From Styela clava (Eukaryota; Chordata; Ascidiacea; Stolidobranchia; Styelidae), in contig NC_135259.1 in the NCBI RefSeq assembly GCF_964204865.1, positions 2,790,001-2,854,000 on the forward strand: a stretch of 64,000 bases of DNA. The letters are read 5' to 3'. Position numbers and translations under genes: made by a program. Position 1 is the first letter of the stretch; every line of letters begins with the position of its first letter. Of this stretch, positions 12,901-24,067 are shown in pieces. The notes beneath the pieces were generated by a model. It saw nothing but the letters and a program-made list of their open reading frames with translations, made no database searches and was not told the origin of the DNA.

Positions 12901-14047
12901 TTGAATTTCATCGAATCACAATTTTTTTTTAAAAAGGTGTAAATTACGGTTGAAGCCAGTGGTGGGCAATGTTTTTTCACTTTGTCCTCTGCGTATAACG
13001 CAAACTAATAATAACAATCGCGGAAGTGAAAGAATGGAGGCGGCTTGTTTGTGCGAAAGGTATTTATTATGACAACGAACTTCTCATATTTCAACTTCAG
13101 TGGTGTGCCACACTTGACAGATGGACTTTATTGAGCAGGGTATTCCTTTTGACTAATCGATACATTGTGTCGTCAATTCTCTATATTTCTAAGAAATAAG
13201 TAAATACGAAAATAAATTTCATGTAAAGACTGCATGTTTGCAAAATGGGGAATGTACCACGTCACACATACAACCCATAAAACCGTCTGACATCGTATGT
13301 CGAAATTCAGAATATATTTTGTGATAACTAGCGGAAAATAAAACCAACATGTATCAAAAACTTCATTTGTTTGCACCGACAGTTTGTCATTTACCATTAC
13401 AATCACGGCATCATGATGACTCGCTATAAATATAGTGAATAACATACAATAAAATATTATGCTTTATGTACTTTAGTTTCAATTGGCAAACTTAGGACAA
13501 GATTATTTTTATTTCATCCTATCCTGTGTTGTTGATAAAATTATTACCATAGTTGATTATATCGCTAGGAGAAAATTAGGACTTGAGTAGTTGAATACAT
13601 AATCAACACGTTACTACGTGAACCTGCTTATGTTCAGCTTGACGCCATGTTTTTATCAAGCTCTTTCATTAAGTTAAAAAGCACTCTGAGGTAAATGCGT
13701 ACAAAACCAAGTTGAGAATAGGAAATACACTTTTCTGAAACGCCATTTGATCTTATGGCCTTATGCCATTCGTCTGCATTTTATGATGCTCTATGCCGTT
13801 TATGACTGAATGAGAAATTCTTCAGCTGGAAAGTTCAATTATATCGACATATTTGTGTTTTCAAATTAAAAGGCACAGTTTCGAAGTAATTTATATTGTT
13901 TTAATTGCATCGAAAAATGCAGATCTCTGGTGGATACAACAGTTTCTTGATTCCCCCACATTCGAAGGGTTACAACCGTCCCCGACCTGACCGTAAGATG
14001 TTTGCCGCCAACGATACACCAATACCGTAGTATGGCCAACAAGCTCT
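12900..14047. other. Intergenic, no gene recognised
   Basis: AT-rich sequence. A CAGTGGTGGGCAATG motif at about 12958 resembles the start of a hAT element, but its partner end is not evident. The open frame at 13173-13445 on the minus strand shows no domain and is probably chance. Confidence 0.5.
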
Positions 14048-14595
14048 AAATCTTGCAGTGGCGGCGCGTCAATAGGGCCAACCGGGGCAATGCCCCGGTT
14101 GTTTTTTCGGTATAATAAAAAATATTCGAAAAATACCTCAATATCGGTTGCACAGACTGTCTACACTAGCCATATTCTCCCGACATGGTTCATTTTTCGC
14201 TCGCAAAGCCTTCGCCGAACGTCGACGGGGCGACGCCGATTTTGCCCCGGTTGCTCATTGTATATCGTATTCTCTCTTTTATCTTCCACTCGCCGCGTTT
14301 GTCTCGTTTGTTTTCTGTTTCTTTTACTAAATCATCGGGGCCGATCGGGGCTAGCCCAGAAATTATGACGACACAATGCCGACGTTTCTTACAACAACGT
14401 GTTGACATATTCACGCATTCCTTCTCGTTCGTTGGTTGCTTGAAGAGTCGATAGTTTCCTCGCCTTCGTTTTTGTCGCTTGTTTCGCTATTTGAATCAGT
14501 TAGAGACCTTTAGTCCATTTGCTTTCGATTTTCCACATTCCTTTTGAGCTCCTCACTTCTTTCCGGCTTCGCATTTCTTAGCCTTAGACCTCATA

Positions 14596-17358
14596 GTGAA
14601 TAAGGTTGATGCACTACTTCGCACTCCGTTTTCGCAGCTGCCGCTGGAACAAAAATTAGAGGTACAACGTCTTGGGCCTTATCAACTAAAAAATTGTTCA
14701 CTGGAACAATCCCATGACGGACGAAAGCGTCGGCGTACATTCTGCGCAGAAACTTGGTATAAAAAACACGAATGGTTGTGTTACAGCGAGGAAAAAAATG
14801 CACTTTTTTTGTTTTTATTGCCTACTTTTTGCTGCCGCCCGTGACTCACGTTGGTGTAAATTTGGTTTTAGAGATCTTAAACATCTTTCCGAGCGTGTCA
14901 GGGATCATCAATCTTCTATGGAGCATCTGGAGAATGCAGTAAAATACCGAACATTCGGAAATGTTAATATTGCAGCACAGTTGGATGAAGGACGCGCGGT
15001 TTCTATTCGTCGGCACAACCAAAACGTCGATGTTCTCGGTCGATTGATAGATGCTTTGAAGTTCATTGGTTGTCACGAGCTGTCCCTCCGTGGGCACGAT
15101 GAACGGGCTGGCTCTTCTAATAGAGGGGTATTTTTGGATATGGTGGAATACACCGCATCCCTAGATACAGTATTGAGAGATCATCTTGATGCCGCAACTG
15201 TTTCGAAAGGGACATCTAAGGATATCCAAAATGATTTGCTCGACTCAATGTATAAAATTTATTTACAACATTTGGCTCTGGAAATTGAGAATTGCCAGTT
15301 CCTTTCGATTCAGTCTGACGAGACAACTGACATCACGTGCGTTTCCCAACTGGCTGTGATTTTTCGGTTTGTGAAAGATGGTAAACCTACCGAGAGATTT
15401 CACAGCTTTGTACCAATCGTTGATCGCACGGCTTGCGGGATATCGGCTGTACTGAAAGAAGTGTTACAGCCTTACAACGCGAAGTCAAAATTGATAGCTC
15501 AAACATATGACGGCGCGGCAGTCATGAGTGGGTCGAAACATGGTGTTCAAGTTTATATAAAAGAAAATTTTCCTCATGCGCATTTTTTACATTGTTATGC
15601 ACACCAATTTAACCTCGTTATTAAAAATATGTGTCTTGATACCCCTCTCGTCCGTATATTTTTTGCAAATGTTTCGGGGTTTTCTTCATTTTTTTCCGTT
15701 TCGCCGAAGCGCTCTGACCTCCTTCGCCAGATATGTAGCCTCCGTCTCCCAGCTTGTGCACCAACACGTTGGAACTTCCAATCACGCGTGGTGCAGGGCG
15801 TGTCCGAAATTAGGTCTGAGCTCAATGAGCGTTTCAATGGCATTCAGAGCTCTCCGGTTTGGGACGAACGCTCTGTGAGGGAGGCGGCAGGTCTAAAGCG
15901 TCTGCTAGAAGATGGTGAGTTTTCATTTTTTCTCGCTTTTTTCTCCACAATATTCTATCACGTGGATGTATTATACGGCGCATTGCAGTCAAGGCTAATG
16001 GATGGAGCGTCTGTGCAGTCGTGTATTTCAGACTTCTGCGATGCTGTATCTCGTATCCGGGAAACAATAAAATACGACGACACATGGAGTGCTTCTTTAG
16101 GCCGCGGGCAAACAACGCAGCGTTTGATTTTGTCTGCAAAGGAATGCTGTGACATTCTGGTGAATCAAATAGGCGATCGTCTGCGCACTGAACACCTTGC
16201 CGCGTTCTTTTTGATGAACCCCAAAAATTTTTCAAAATTTGCACGTCAATTTCCCATCCATTTGTTGGCTACTGTCTCCAAATGTTACCCCATGATAAAC
16301 GTGGGTAAATTGGAAAATGAATTGCGATGTATATACACCAATCAAACTTTTTTGAACATCACATCAACTCATAGATAACACTCTAGTAACTACCTTTGCG
16401 ACGTCTGCAAAATTTCTGGACATCATTTTGACGACGCCTATTTCTTCCGCCGACGCAGAGCGAACATTCAGCTCGCTGGAGCGTATCTCAGCTAAATTGG
16501 TAAATTATCTCAGGTAAATTGGAAATATATTGCGATGTATATACACCAATCAAACTTTTTTGAACATCACATCAACTTGCGCGCTCTATGGGTTCCTCAT
16601 AGATAACACTCTAGTAACTACCTTTGCGGCGTCTGCAAAATTTCTGGACATCATTTTGACGACGCCTATTTCTTCCGCCGACGCAGAGCGAACATTCAAC
16701 TCGCTGGAGCGTATTAAAACGTATCTCAGCTAAATTGGTAAATTATCTCAGGTAAATTGGAAAATGAATTGCGATGTATATACACCAATCAAACTTTTTT
16801 GAACATCACATCAACTTGCGCGCTCTATGGGTTCCTCATAGATAACACTCTAGTAACTACCTTTGCGGCGTCTGCAAAATTTCTGGACATCATTTTGACG
16901 ACGCCTATTTCTTCCGCCGACGCAGAGCGAACATTCAGCTCGCTGGAGCGTATTAAAACGTATCTCAGCTAAATTGGTAAATTATCTCAGGTAAATTGGA
17001 AAATGAATTGCGATGTATATACACCAATCAAACTTTTTTGAACATCACATCAACTTGCGCGCTCTATGGGTTCCTCATAGATAACACTCTAGTAACTACC
17101 TTTGCGGCGTCTGCAAAATTTCTGGACATCATTTTGACGACGCCTATTTCTTCCGCCGACGCAGAGCGAACATTCAGCTCGCTGGAGCGTATTAAAACGT
17201 ATCTCAGAAACACAATGAAGCAAGATAGATTAAATTCCTTGGCTGTTTTATCCATTCACAGAGACGTTATTTCTGGGATGCATGACTTTAATCAGCGCGT
17301 TATTGAGCATTTTGCTTCCAAGAAACCGCGGCGTGTTGCATATATGTTCAAGCAGTAG
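14596..17358 (+). pseudogene. hAT transposase (TTF-type zinc finger, DUF4371, hAT dimerisation), broken
   Basis: The gene begins in the frame at 14596, where the segment ending TWYKKHEWL leads into a TTF-type zinc finger. It then shifts into the 14714-16378 frame at the T run near 14800, where FCFYC completes the finger. The RNase-H-like core keeps its acidic residues: SDETTD (Asp202 of the 554-residue frame) and YDGAAVMSG (Asp266), followed by HCYAHQFNLVI. The C-terminal hAT dimerisation part, with the ADAERTFSSLERIKTYL motif expected to hold the catalytic Glu, is no longer continuous: a deletion-bearing copy ends the frame at 16378. The only full C-terminus is the last repeat copy, ending at 17358 with YMFKQ. 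Two lesions, the T-tract frameshift and the tandem repeats, make this copy non-autonomous. Confidence 0.9.
16310..17210 (+). repeat. Four tandem copies (about 239 bp) of the transposase C-terminal coding segment
   Basis: Copies start at 16310, 16519, 16757 and 16996. Spacings are 209, 238 and 239 bp. Each encodes ELRCIYTNQTFLNITS through the hAT dimerisation motif to RIKTYL, where copies 2 and 3 run into a stop. A short spacer with TAAATTGG repeats joins the units. Copy 1 lacks 20 bp (gcgcgctctatgggttcc region) and 10 bp (one of two CGTAT-flanked positions). Copy 2 lacks one base. Copy 4 continues into the true C-terminus. Near identity between copies implies recent amplification. Confidence 0.95.
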
Positions 17359-17989
17359 AAGTCTAGCGGCATATATATCTATGAGTGAGCGACGCATGTC
17401 CTTATCTTTGCATTAACTTTCCTTACTTCATAGTAACGTTTTAAACCTTATTTTAGGTTTTGTCTGCTTTCCCGAAGTTTCTGTTAATATGTCATTGTAT
17501 TTATCTGGGTAAATATTGCCTTTCATTTTGAAAGAGGTTTCAAAATAAACTATGTCTATATTTATTAATCCCTTGACTTGGACCGGTCGCTTTTGCCGAT
17601 TGGTTGTTACCGATGGAATGGTTTTTATACTCATAAAATGATGGGAGAACTTACAGCGCTCATCCTGTCCCCGTAGATGGGGGTGACTTGGTCCCGCAGT
17701 AGCTTGCCCCGGTTGTCAAAATGACCACGCGCCGCCACTGAAATCTTGTATTAGATAACAATATTAAATATTTCTGCAATTTTCAAATAGCACGTGTTCT
17801 TCAACCAACATTAGAAGCTGATTTTTTTCTGATAGAAAAGAGCTGCTTTTATCTGCCCTGAAAGATTGTTTGAACCAGTAATCGTACTATTTGGTCACTG
17901 TAGGGGCTCTTCATTTTCTCGTTTTCTGTCAGAGGTACCTTCCAGTTTGAAAAATATATTCGTATTTCCTAGATAATCTGTTAATTGCA

Positions 17990-20280
17990 ACCGAAAATGA
18001 AGGACAACACCCCCGTGCACTGAGACAACTTTTCTTACGCCCTAGAAAATACCAACTTGTCTTGAATGTTGATAAATGCGAGTTCGGCAAAAGAGAGCTA
18101 GATTGTTTTAATTTAGGGCATCGCTTGACACCGACTGGTATCTATCCACTATCTTCAAAGGTAAAAGCAATCAACAAGTTTTCTTTACGAAACCTCAAAA
18201 CAGCTTAAAATCTTTTCTAGGTCTGGTATGCTACTGCCATCGTTTTGTAAAGTATTGCGCGGTTATTTTAAAACCACGACATGTTCTAGCTTCACAGAGC
18301 AAGAATATGCGACAATCATCCAAATGAATACCTGAAACACAGCTGCCATTCAAAAAGATTGAATCAGAACCAGCATTTGAAATAATGCTTGTACATCCAA
18401 ATCATACTGCAAGGCTCTCTTTAGTCATCAACGCCAGTCAATTGGAAATGGAAGCCGTCCTTCAACAATGTGTTGGCGGCAAATGGTCACCTTGAAGCGA
18501 ACTAACTTCTTTCTAACAAGAAAAAGACTTTCAATTATGTTGATGTTTAATCCATAACAAAGCAATGTTAACGACAAGCGAACAGAAAACAGAATGACAA
18601 GTTATCGTAAGAAAAGCACGTAAGTAATCATGCGTGACAAAAACATAAACAAAACAATTGTGACTCATAACGGCTATTAGTTAAGTGGTTCGCCACAACC
18701 TCTGCGATTTTTTTCCAAATCACTGATTGTGAGCTCTTTATCAGCTTACTCTGCAATAGGCCATTTTAGCACGCAGCTAAAAGGCTCAAAATTTCAATTT
18801 GTGACAGATAACGATGCTCTTGTTAAGCCATGAAAAGTCCTCCCATTATCTCGCATTCAATTCAATTCATCCCAACATCACCGTTGTTAGCATTTTTCAG
18901 CCCCCGCAGTCAATTTCCGGAATGAGCTTCATGCCGCTCAAAAACGATTAAGGACTGATTGAATACAAAAGGGAACCTGGATTAATAGATGTTCCCATTG
19001 TAGAAGTAAGCGGAACCTTAGTATTAATTTGATACATCAGCAGCTAATAAATTGAGGACATTTGTGAACTAATCCATCAATAAAATATTTAGTAATATCC
19101 ATAGTTTAGCCCATCCTGGTGCCTAATCGGATTTTATCACGCTACGTGTGGCTCGGGTGGCTACAAACATCAAGCAATGTGTTCGTTAATGTGCTGAATG
19201 TCAGCGTTCGAAAGAGCAACATCATACACGTATATCCAGATGACAAATATCCAAGTTCCAATGCGATAAATTCAACTCTGTAAACGGTGATATATTAGGC
19301 ACCCTTGGTTTTAAGCAAAGGCTACTACTACATTCTGATATGTGTAGAGCAGGGTGGTCCAAGTTTGTTGACCTAGCGGGCCACAATATTATTCTCGGAT
19401 TGTTATATAAATTATATAATAGTGCCAATATTATAAACAGTGCAATACAAACATCGATCATTATTTGTCATTTAGCTAATACATTTAAAAACCACCCTTA
19501 AAACCCACTAAAACGTGCAAAGATCTTACCATATCCACATTTGGTGTAAGTTTTCAAGCTCTTCAGAAACAGAAATAACAAAAAAAGTGTCTTAAGGAGT
19601 AAATGTACTTTTTCATTATCACCGACAAAACTCACATACGTAGTAAACAAGCATTGTGGTACTTTCCCTCCCATATCCAGTCAAAAATCTGTTTGAATTG
19701 GTTAGCATTCTTTTTAAACTCATGTTTACAAAATAACTTACAGATAACTGCAGATCGATTGATTGGAGAATTTTACCAAATTTGAGATACAAGGTAATTA
19801 CTAATTTTCTGACATATGGGCAGCATTTTCTGCAAATATATTTTAGGCTGTTTGTAAAAATCCATCCGACAGAAATTATACTATTCGGCCATTAATATTT
19901 AGTTATCAGGCAAAGCCAACCTAGGCTAATGGATTCTTCATCCGAATTTTAGTTTTCTATGAAGCCTATTTTGTTAGAATATATTCCCAACCAAAATATA
20001 TATGCAAAGTTAATTAACGATTTAGACTAGCCAAGCAAGCACATTATTCAACTTTAACTCTGGTTATTTTCATGACAAAACAATACCAACCAAATGCGAT
20101 TTTTTGTTTAGTTTCGCACAAATGCGACGCGGGCCTGGGTTTGGACCACCCTGGTGTAGACCGTTTCTCACGTTGGTTGTATCGTATTGAAATGAAGAAT
20201 ATAGTTCGTTTCCGGTCTCAGCGATACTTGCCCCGATATCAGTTGAAGATATTGCTCATCTGACTTTAATCAAATTCGGA
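17990..20280 (+). pseudogene. Degraded Ty3/gypsy retrotransposon pol (RT end, RNase H, integrase)
   Basis: Plus-strand translation in shifting frames gives typical gypsy pol pieces. Near 18065 is KCEFGK, followed by GHRLTPTGIYP, which is the end of reverse transcriptase. RNase-H-like pieces appear around 18380-18480 and FQFVTDNDAL near 18797. Integrase pieces follow around 19140-19345, and DRFSRW resumes at 20159 after an inserted element. Many stops and frame changes make it inactive. No LTRs were recognised. Confidence 0.8.
19350..20153. mobile_element. Non-autonomous hAT element (804 bp) inserted in gypsy integrase
   Basis: The left end CAGGGTGGTCCAAGTTTG and right end (reversed) CAGGGTGGTCCAAACCCAG form terminal inverted repeats. 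The flanks GTGTAGAG (19342-19349) and GTGTAGAC (20154-20161) match at 7 of 8 positions. The element splits the integrase frame precisely before DRFSRW, so its arrival postdates the retrotransposon. The interior has no recognisable transposase. Confidence 0.88.
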
Positions 20281-20849
20281 CGAAAAAAATCTGTGTAGGC
20301 AAGAAACTGTGGGTGCACCAAATACCTTGCTGAGATAGGAACACGGTAACGTTTTCACTGCATCACGGAAGCACACGTCACAAGTAGCCTATAGCCTCCA
20401 TTAGCAGAATAGCAGACCTACTACAGATTTATTAGGGAGATGAGAATGGAAAGGAAGTCCTATATTATATAGTCTTCACATGATACCAGCTACATTTGTC
20501 TGTTTTTTAGATTTAATGAAAAGCAAGGATTTTGAACAAACCATGGTCGTTAATTATTATAGTAACTAGTCAAGAATCTCCTATCTTTTTTTTTCATTGA
20601 CATTGATTTCATGGAAATAAATTTCAAGGAAAGCATATCGTCATATATTATATATGTATAACATATTAACGTAACATAACTTCACTCTTTTGAATATGAC
20701 ATTGCCCTGGTTAATTGCATACCTGTTTTCGCTTTCTCTTACACTTTGGATAAGATTAACAAAAATGCCAAATATTAGAAGAACACGTTGCAGTTTACAG
20801 CGATATATGAAACAAACGAGCACACATCAATATACAATTGATTAACATG

Positions 20850-22620
20850 TTATTCGTAGGTTCAAAATAACATTCCTTTTTGTTCACAGTAAATGGCGGA
20901 TTCTCAGTGATAATATATTCATTAAATTGTGTCCAAAAATCTTGGTTGGACAATCAAAAAATAAATGAAATAGGTCTTCAATTGCAGTTTCACAAAATCC
21001 ATAAAGATTTGAATTCACCAGGTTAAATCCATATAAAATATTTTTAGCACAATGGCTTTCAGAAAAAATTTAGTTTGAAAAGATCTCAATCTAGTTTCAT
21101 TTGTTGAATATTAGTTATTTGAAAATATGCAGCCAATTAAAGTCATTAGGTAAATTTGGATTTTCTTCACAAAACCTTTGTTGTTTTTTACCGGATAAAA
21201 ACTCATCAAAATCAAACATGTCTATATTCTGTAAACAATTAAAATCATTAAAATTCTCAATACAACCCATCCAACTTTTTGGTATGCAGACAATTAATTT
21301 ACAATAGTCCCTATACTCATTTACATTGTACTCTATACCGTACTGTTCTATCAGTTAAAATTAAAAAAAAATACAGAATTTTTGTTCACCAAATGATGTA
21401 ATTCCCAGACTCCGTTTTCTTTCCAATTTTTATAAAAAAAAAATGGCATTCTTGCATATTGTAATTTTTTGTTGTACCATAACGGTTCAATATAGAGATG
21501 TATATTGGCATTAGATGGTAATTCCACATATATGTACCAGGTACAAAGTGTACCCTTAATAGTTAAAAAATGAAGATTTTTTATGAAGCGAGAGTTATGT
21601 CACAAATTTCACATCAGCAAACTATGTAATTCTATATCTCTCTTTCGATTTATCAATGAGGTGATACAACCATTTCCGTTTTTCAGAAATGATGGTAGTT
21701 TTTAACGCCTACCATATCAGTTCCGTCTTTCATTTTGGGACCAATCAGTGTTTTACGTTTAACTATTTCCCGATTTGAGTTCCACAGGAGACGAAATATT
21801 AATAAATTCAGTGATTTTACAAATTTTTGGGTATAGTAGGCTAACTGGTAAAAATGTACATTGATGAGTAAAAAGAGATAGAATTAATGATTTGATTACA
21901 CACACTTTTCCTAGGATTGTTAATATTCCCATACACCAAATTTGGATAATGTTTTGTATTTGCTGCAACTTAGACGGTAAGTCAAGTTCATATAGCCTAG
22001 TTGGTTTAAATTAGTCGTAGTTGTAATTTCCAACAATTTTAATTCATAATTCCAGTTGAAATTGTTGAGAATAATTTGTACAATTATATCATTCTTAAGT
22101 TCCAATATTCATTACTTGTTATTTTCCAGCATTTGTTTTGCACCCTGGTATATTGTCAAACACTTCAGCCGTTCGAAATAAAGTTTTCTATGCTTTTAGA
22201 TCAACCATCAGTAAATACTACGGTATCATCTGCAGCTAGAGCTATTTCAATTACGTTTTCTGTTATTTTAAATCCAGTGATATCTTCGTTGTTACGAACC
22301 ATATTTGCTAAATGCCTATTACTATCAGGAATGAATACGATTCGATTAGGTCGCCTTGTTTAAGTCCTCTTTGTAAAATTATTGACACAGAGAAGAAAAT
22401 GTTGTTTGTTTTGGTTATAAAGAATTTTTATCCACGAAATGAAGTTGTCTTGAAATCCGAATGTTTTTAGGTTCTGGAACAGGGAACACCATTCGAAACT
22501 ATCAAATGCTCTATGAATATCTAATCCAAATATTGTGTCAGGTAGTTATTTCATTGTATGTTGTATGGTGAATTATATCACAGAGTAGTCGTATGTTTTC
22601 TCCCATTTGTCTGTTTTGAA
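20850..22620 (-). pseudogene. LINE (L1/Tx1-like) 3' fragment, degraded
   Basis: On the minus strand the region encodes reverse-transcriptase pieces. FDSFEWCSLF and FISWIKILYN appear near 22400-22540, and AADDT, the catalytic YADD equivalent, at about 22222-22236. Near 20990 is a terminal Cys/His segment, GFCETAIEDLFHLFFDCP, typical of the end of LINE ORF2. Stops and frameshifts are frequent. Clade assignment comes from the RT wording and is tentative. Confidence 0.75.
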
Positions 22621-22649
22621 TAAATCGATAAATAAATTTTAATATTTGT

Positions 22650-24060
22650 GAATTATATTGTTCAATTACAATTTGAATTTGTGTCGCGAGAACTTAGCAT
22701 TTGTGTATTCTTATGCTGGTACTCGACAAAATATTTCTGGCCCGTGAAATTTTTGATGATAGGCAATGGTTCAGCTGCCATGTGTTAAGTGATGACGATG
22801 AGCCACACCACCACCGCGCCGGTAATTAAGAAATTTATGGGTTCTGTTTTTTGAGGTAACCCAGTGAATGCGCTTTTACTATTATTTCATGACTCATCTT
22901 GTCATCCAATTGGCACACTTTCTTATATATATATCGACCTGTAGTTGAAAGTAAAAGATGACTGGAAATTGCGATGAGATTGGAAAAATGAAAATTACTT
23001 TTATATTATGCCCTTTTTGTTTGAATGCTGTAAAACATTTAGATATTTACTCAAGGTGATCGAACTATGAGTATCCAGTATCTATAAACTACGTAAAACA
23101 AAAAAAGACAACTGAAAACGTTGAGTTATTTCAATATTTATGATTTTGTAGCCTATAAACGGCCTAACGGGCGTATATTGAAATATGATGTTGCTGTATC
23201 TTTGGATGAAAAATCGTTATCCCTATCAATTCGATGCCTCATCTATTCAGTCGACTTAATAAGGTTGACACTATAGGCTCTGCCGTTGGTATCTGCACCA
23301 TTATGTGGTGTTATATTAAAGACAGTCGGGGATGGGGTGATACAAAAATAACAGAGATGTAACGTCAAAAACAATCGGATTCGCGTCGTACGATTTCAAT
23401 TCGACCAAAAAAAATTCATGATTTTAATGAGCATATTCTGCATGGTCATAAATCATTTATATAATACTCGCCTAACCTAAAAAACCTGCCAACATTCACC
23501 CATTTATCACACTTGTTAAAAGGGAGACTGAGTGATGTTGCACAATGTATGTGTTAGCAGATCTCTATCCGGTATACCATATTCAAATTCCCAGAAAACT
23601 CCACCCAAAATTCTTAGCGAGACTGAAAACGAATATTTTCCTGTTGACCTATAGAGATTAATGTAAACAACATGCTGGTCAACAAATTTATCCCATTCCT
23701 CGCTATTATTCCGATGAGACAGATCAGTAATTAAAGTTAATTAGAGGCATTAGATAATTATCGTTTATTTTATCGAATTGCTACGTATAAATCAAATAAT
23801 ACATTTAATTAATTATAGTATCGTTGACGTGTGATGTTTTGTTGGCAGATAGCAATGCAGTCTTTTAGTAAGACTAGACTAATCTTATATCACTAGAATC
23901 GAAATATTTTCAGGAATCACGTCAAGTCGACTGTTCAAGTGGAAAAAGCATGTTTATATCAACGGACTGCAAAATGATACATGATCCTTCCGTTTATAAA
24001 ATTAGTATCCGCATATGCATAATATATACTTCTGTCAAGTATCCAAAACTGAAATGTCCA
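22650..24060. other. Intergenic, no gene recognised
   Basis: AT-rich sequence without convincing ORFs. A 23-base string beginning ggtaattaagaaatttatgg at 22821-22843 recurs exactly at 27142-27164, on the other side of the lipocalin-like gene. It suggests two small repeat remnants. Confidence 0.5.
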
Positions 24061-24067
24061 TATTGGA

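Larger units (their letters stand above)
14056..17740 (+). mobile_element. hAT-superfamily DNA transposon, 3685 bp, perfect TIRs and 8-bp TSD
   Basis: Both ends carry the 14-bp terminal inverted repeat CAGTGGCGGCGCGT (14056-14069; reverse complement 17727-17740). The next bases also pair in part (AACCGGGGCAA). AAATCTTG flanks both sides (14048-14055 and 17741-17748), an exact 8-bp target duplication, the hAT hallmark. The interior encodes a plus-strand transposase. The GC-rich interior contrasts with AT-rich surroundings, consistent with recent arrival. Intact ends mean it could still be moved by a transposase supplied elsewhere, although its own gene is broken. Confidence 0.97.

Noticed and set aside
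12955..13110. hAT element starting CAGTGGTGGGCAATG
   Set aside because: No matching right end or target duplication found.
14090..14454. Overlapping ORFs at the left end of the hAT transposon
   Set aside because: They arise from the GC-rich terminal region, with no domain; the transposase frame begins later.
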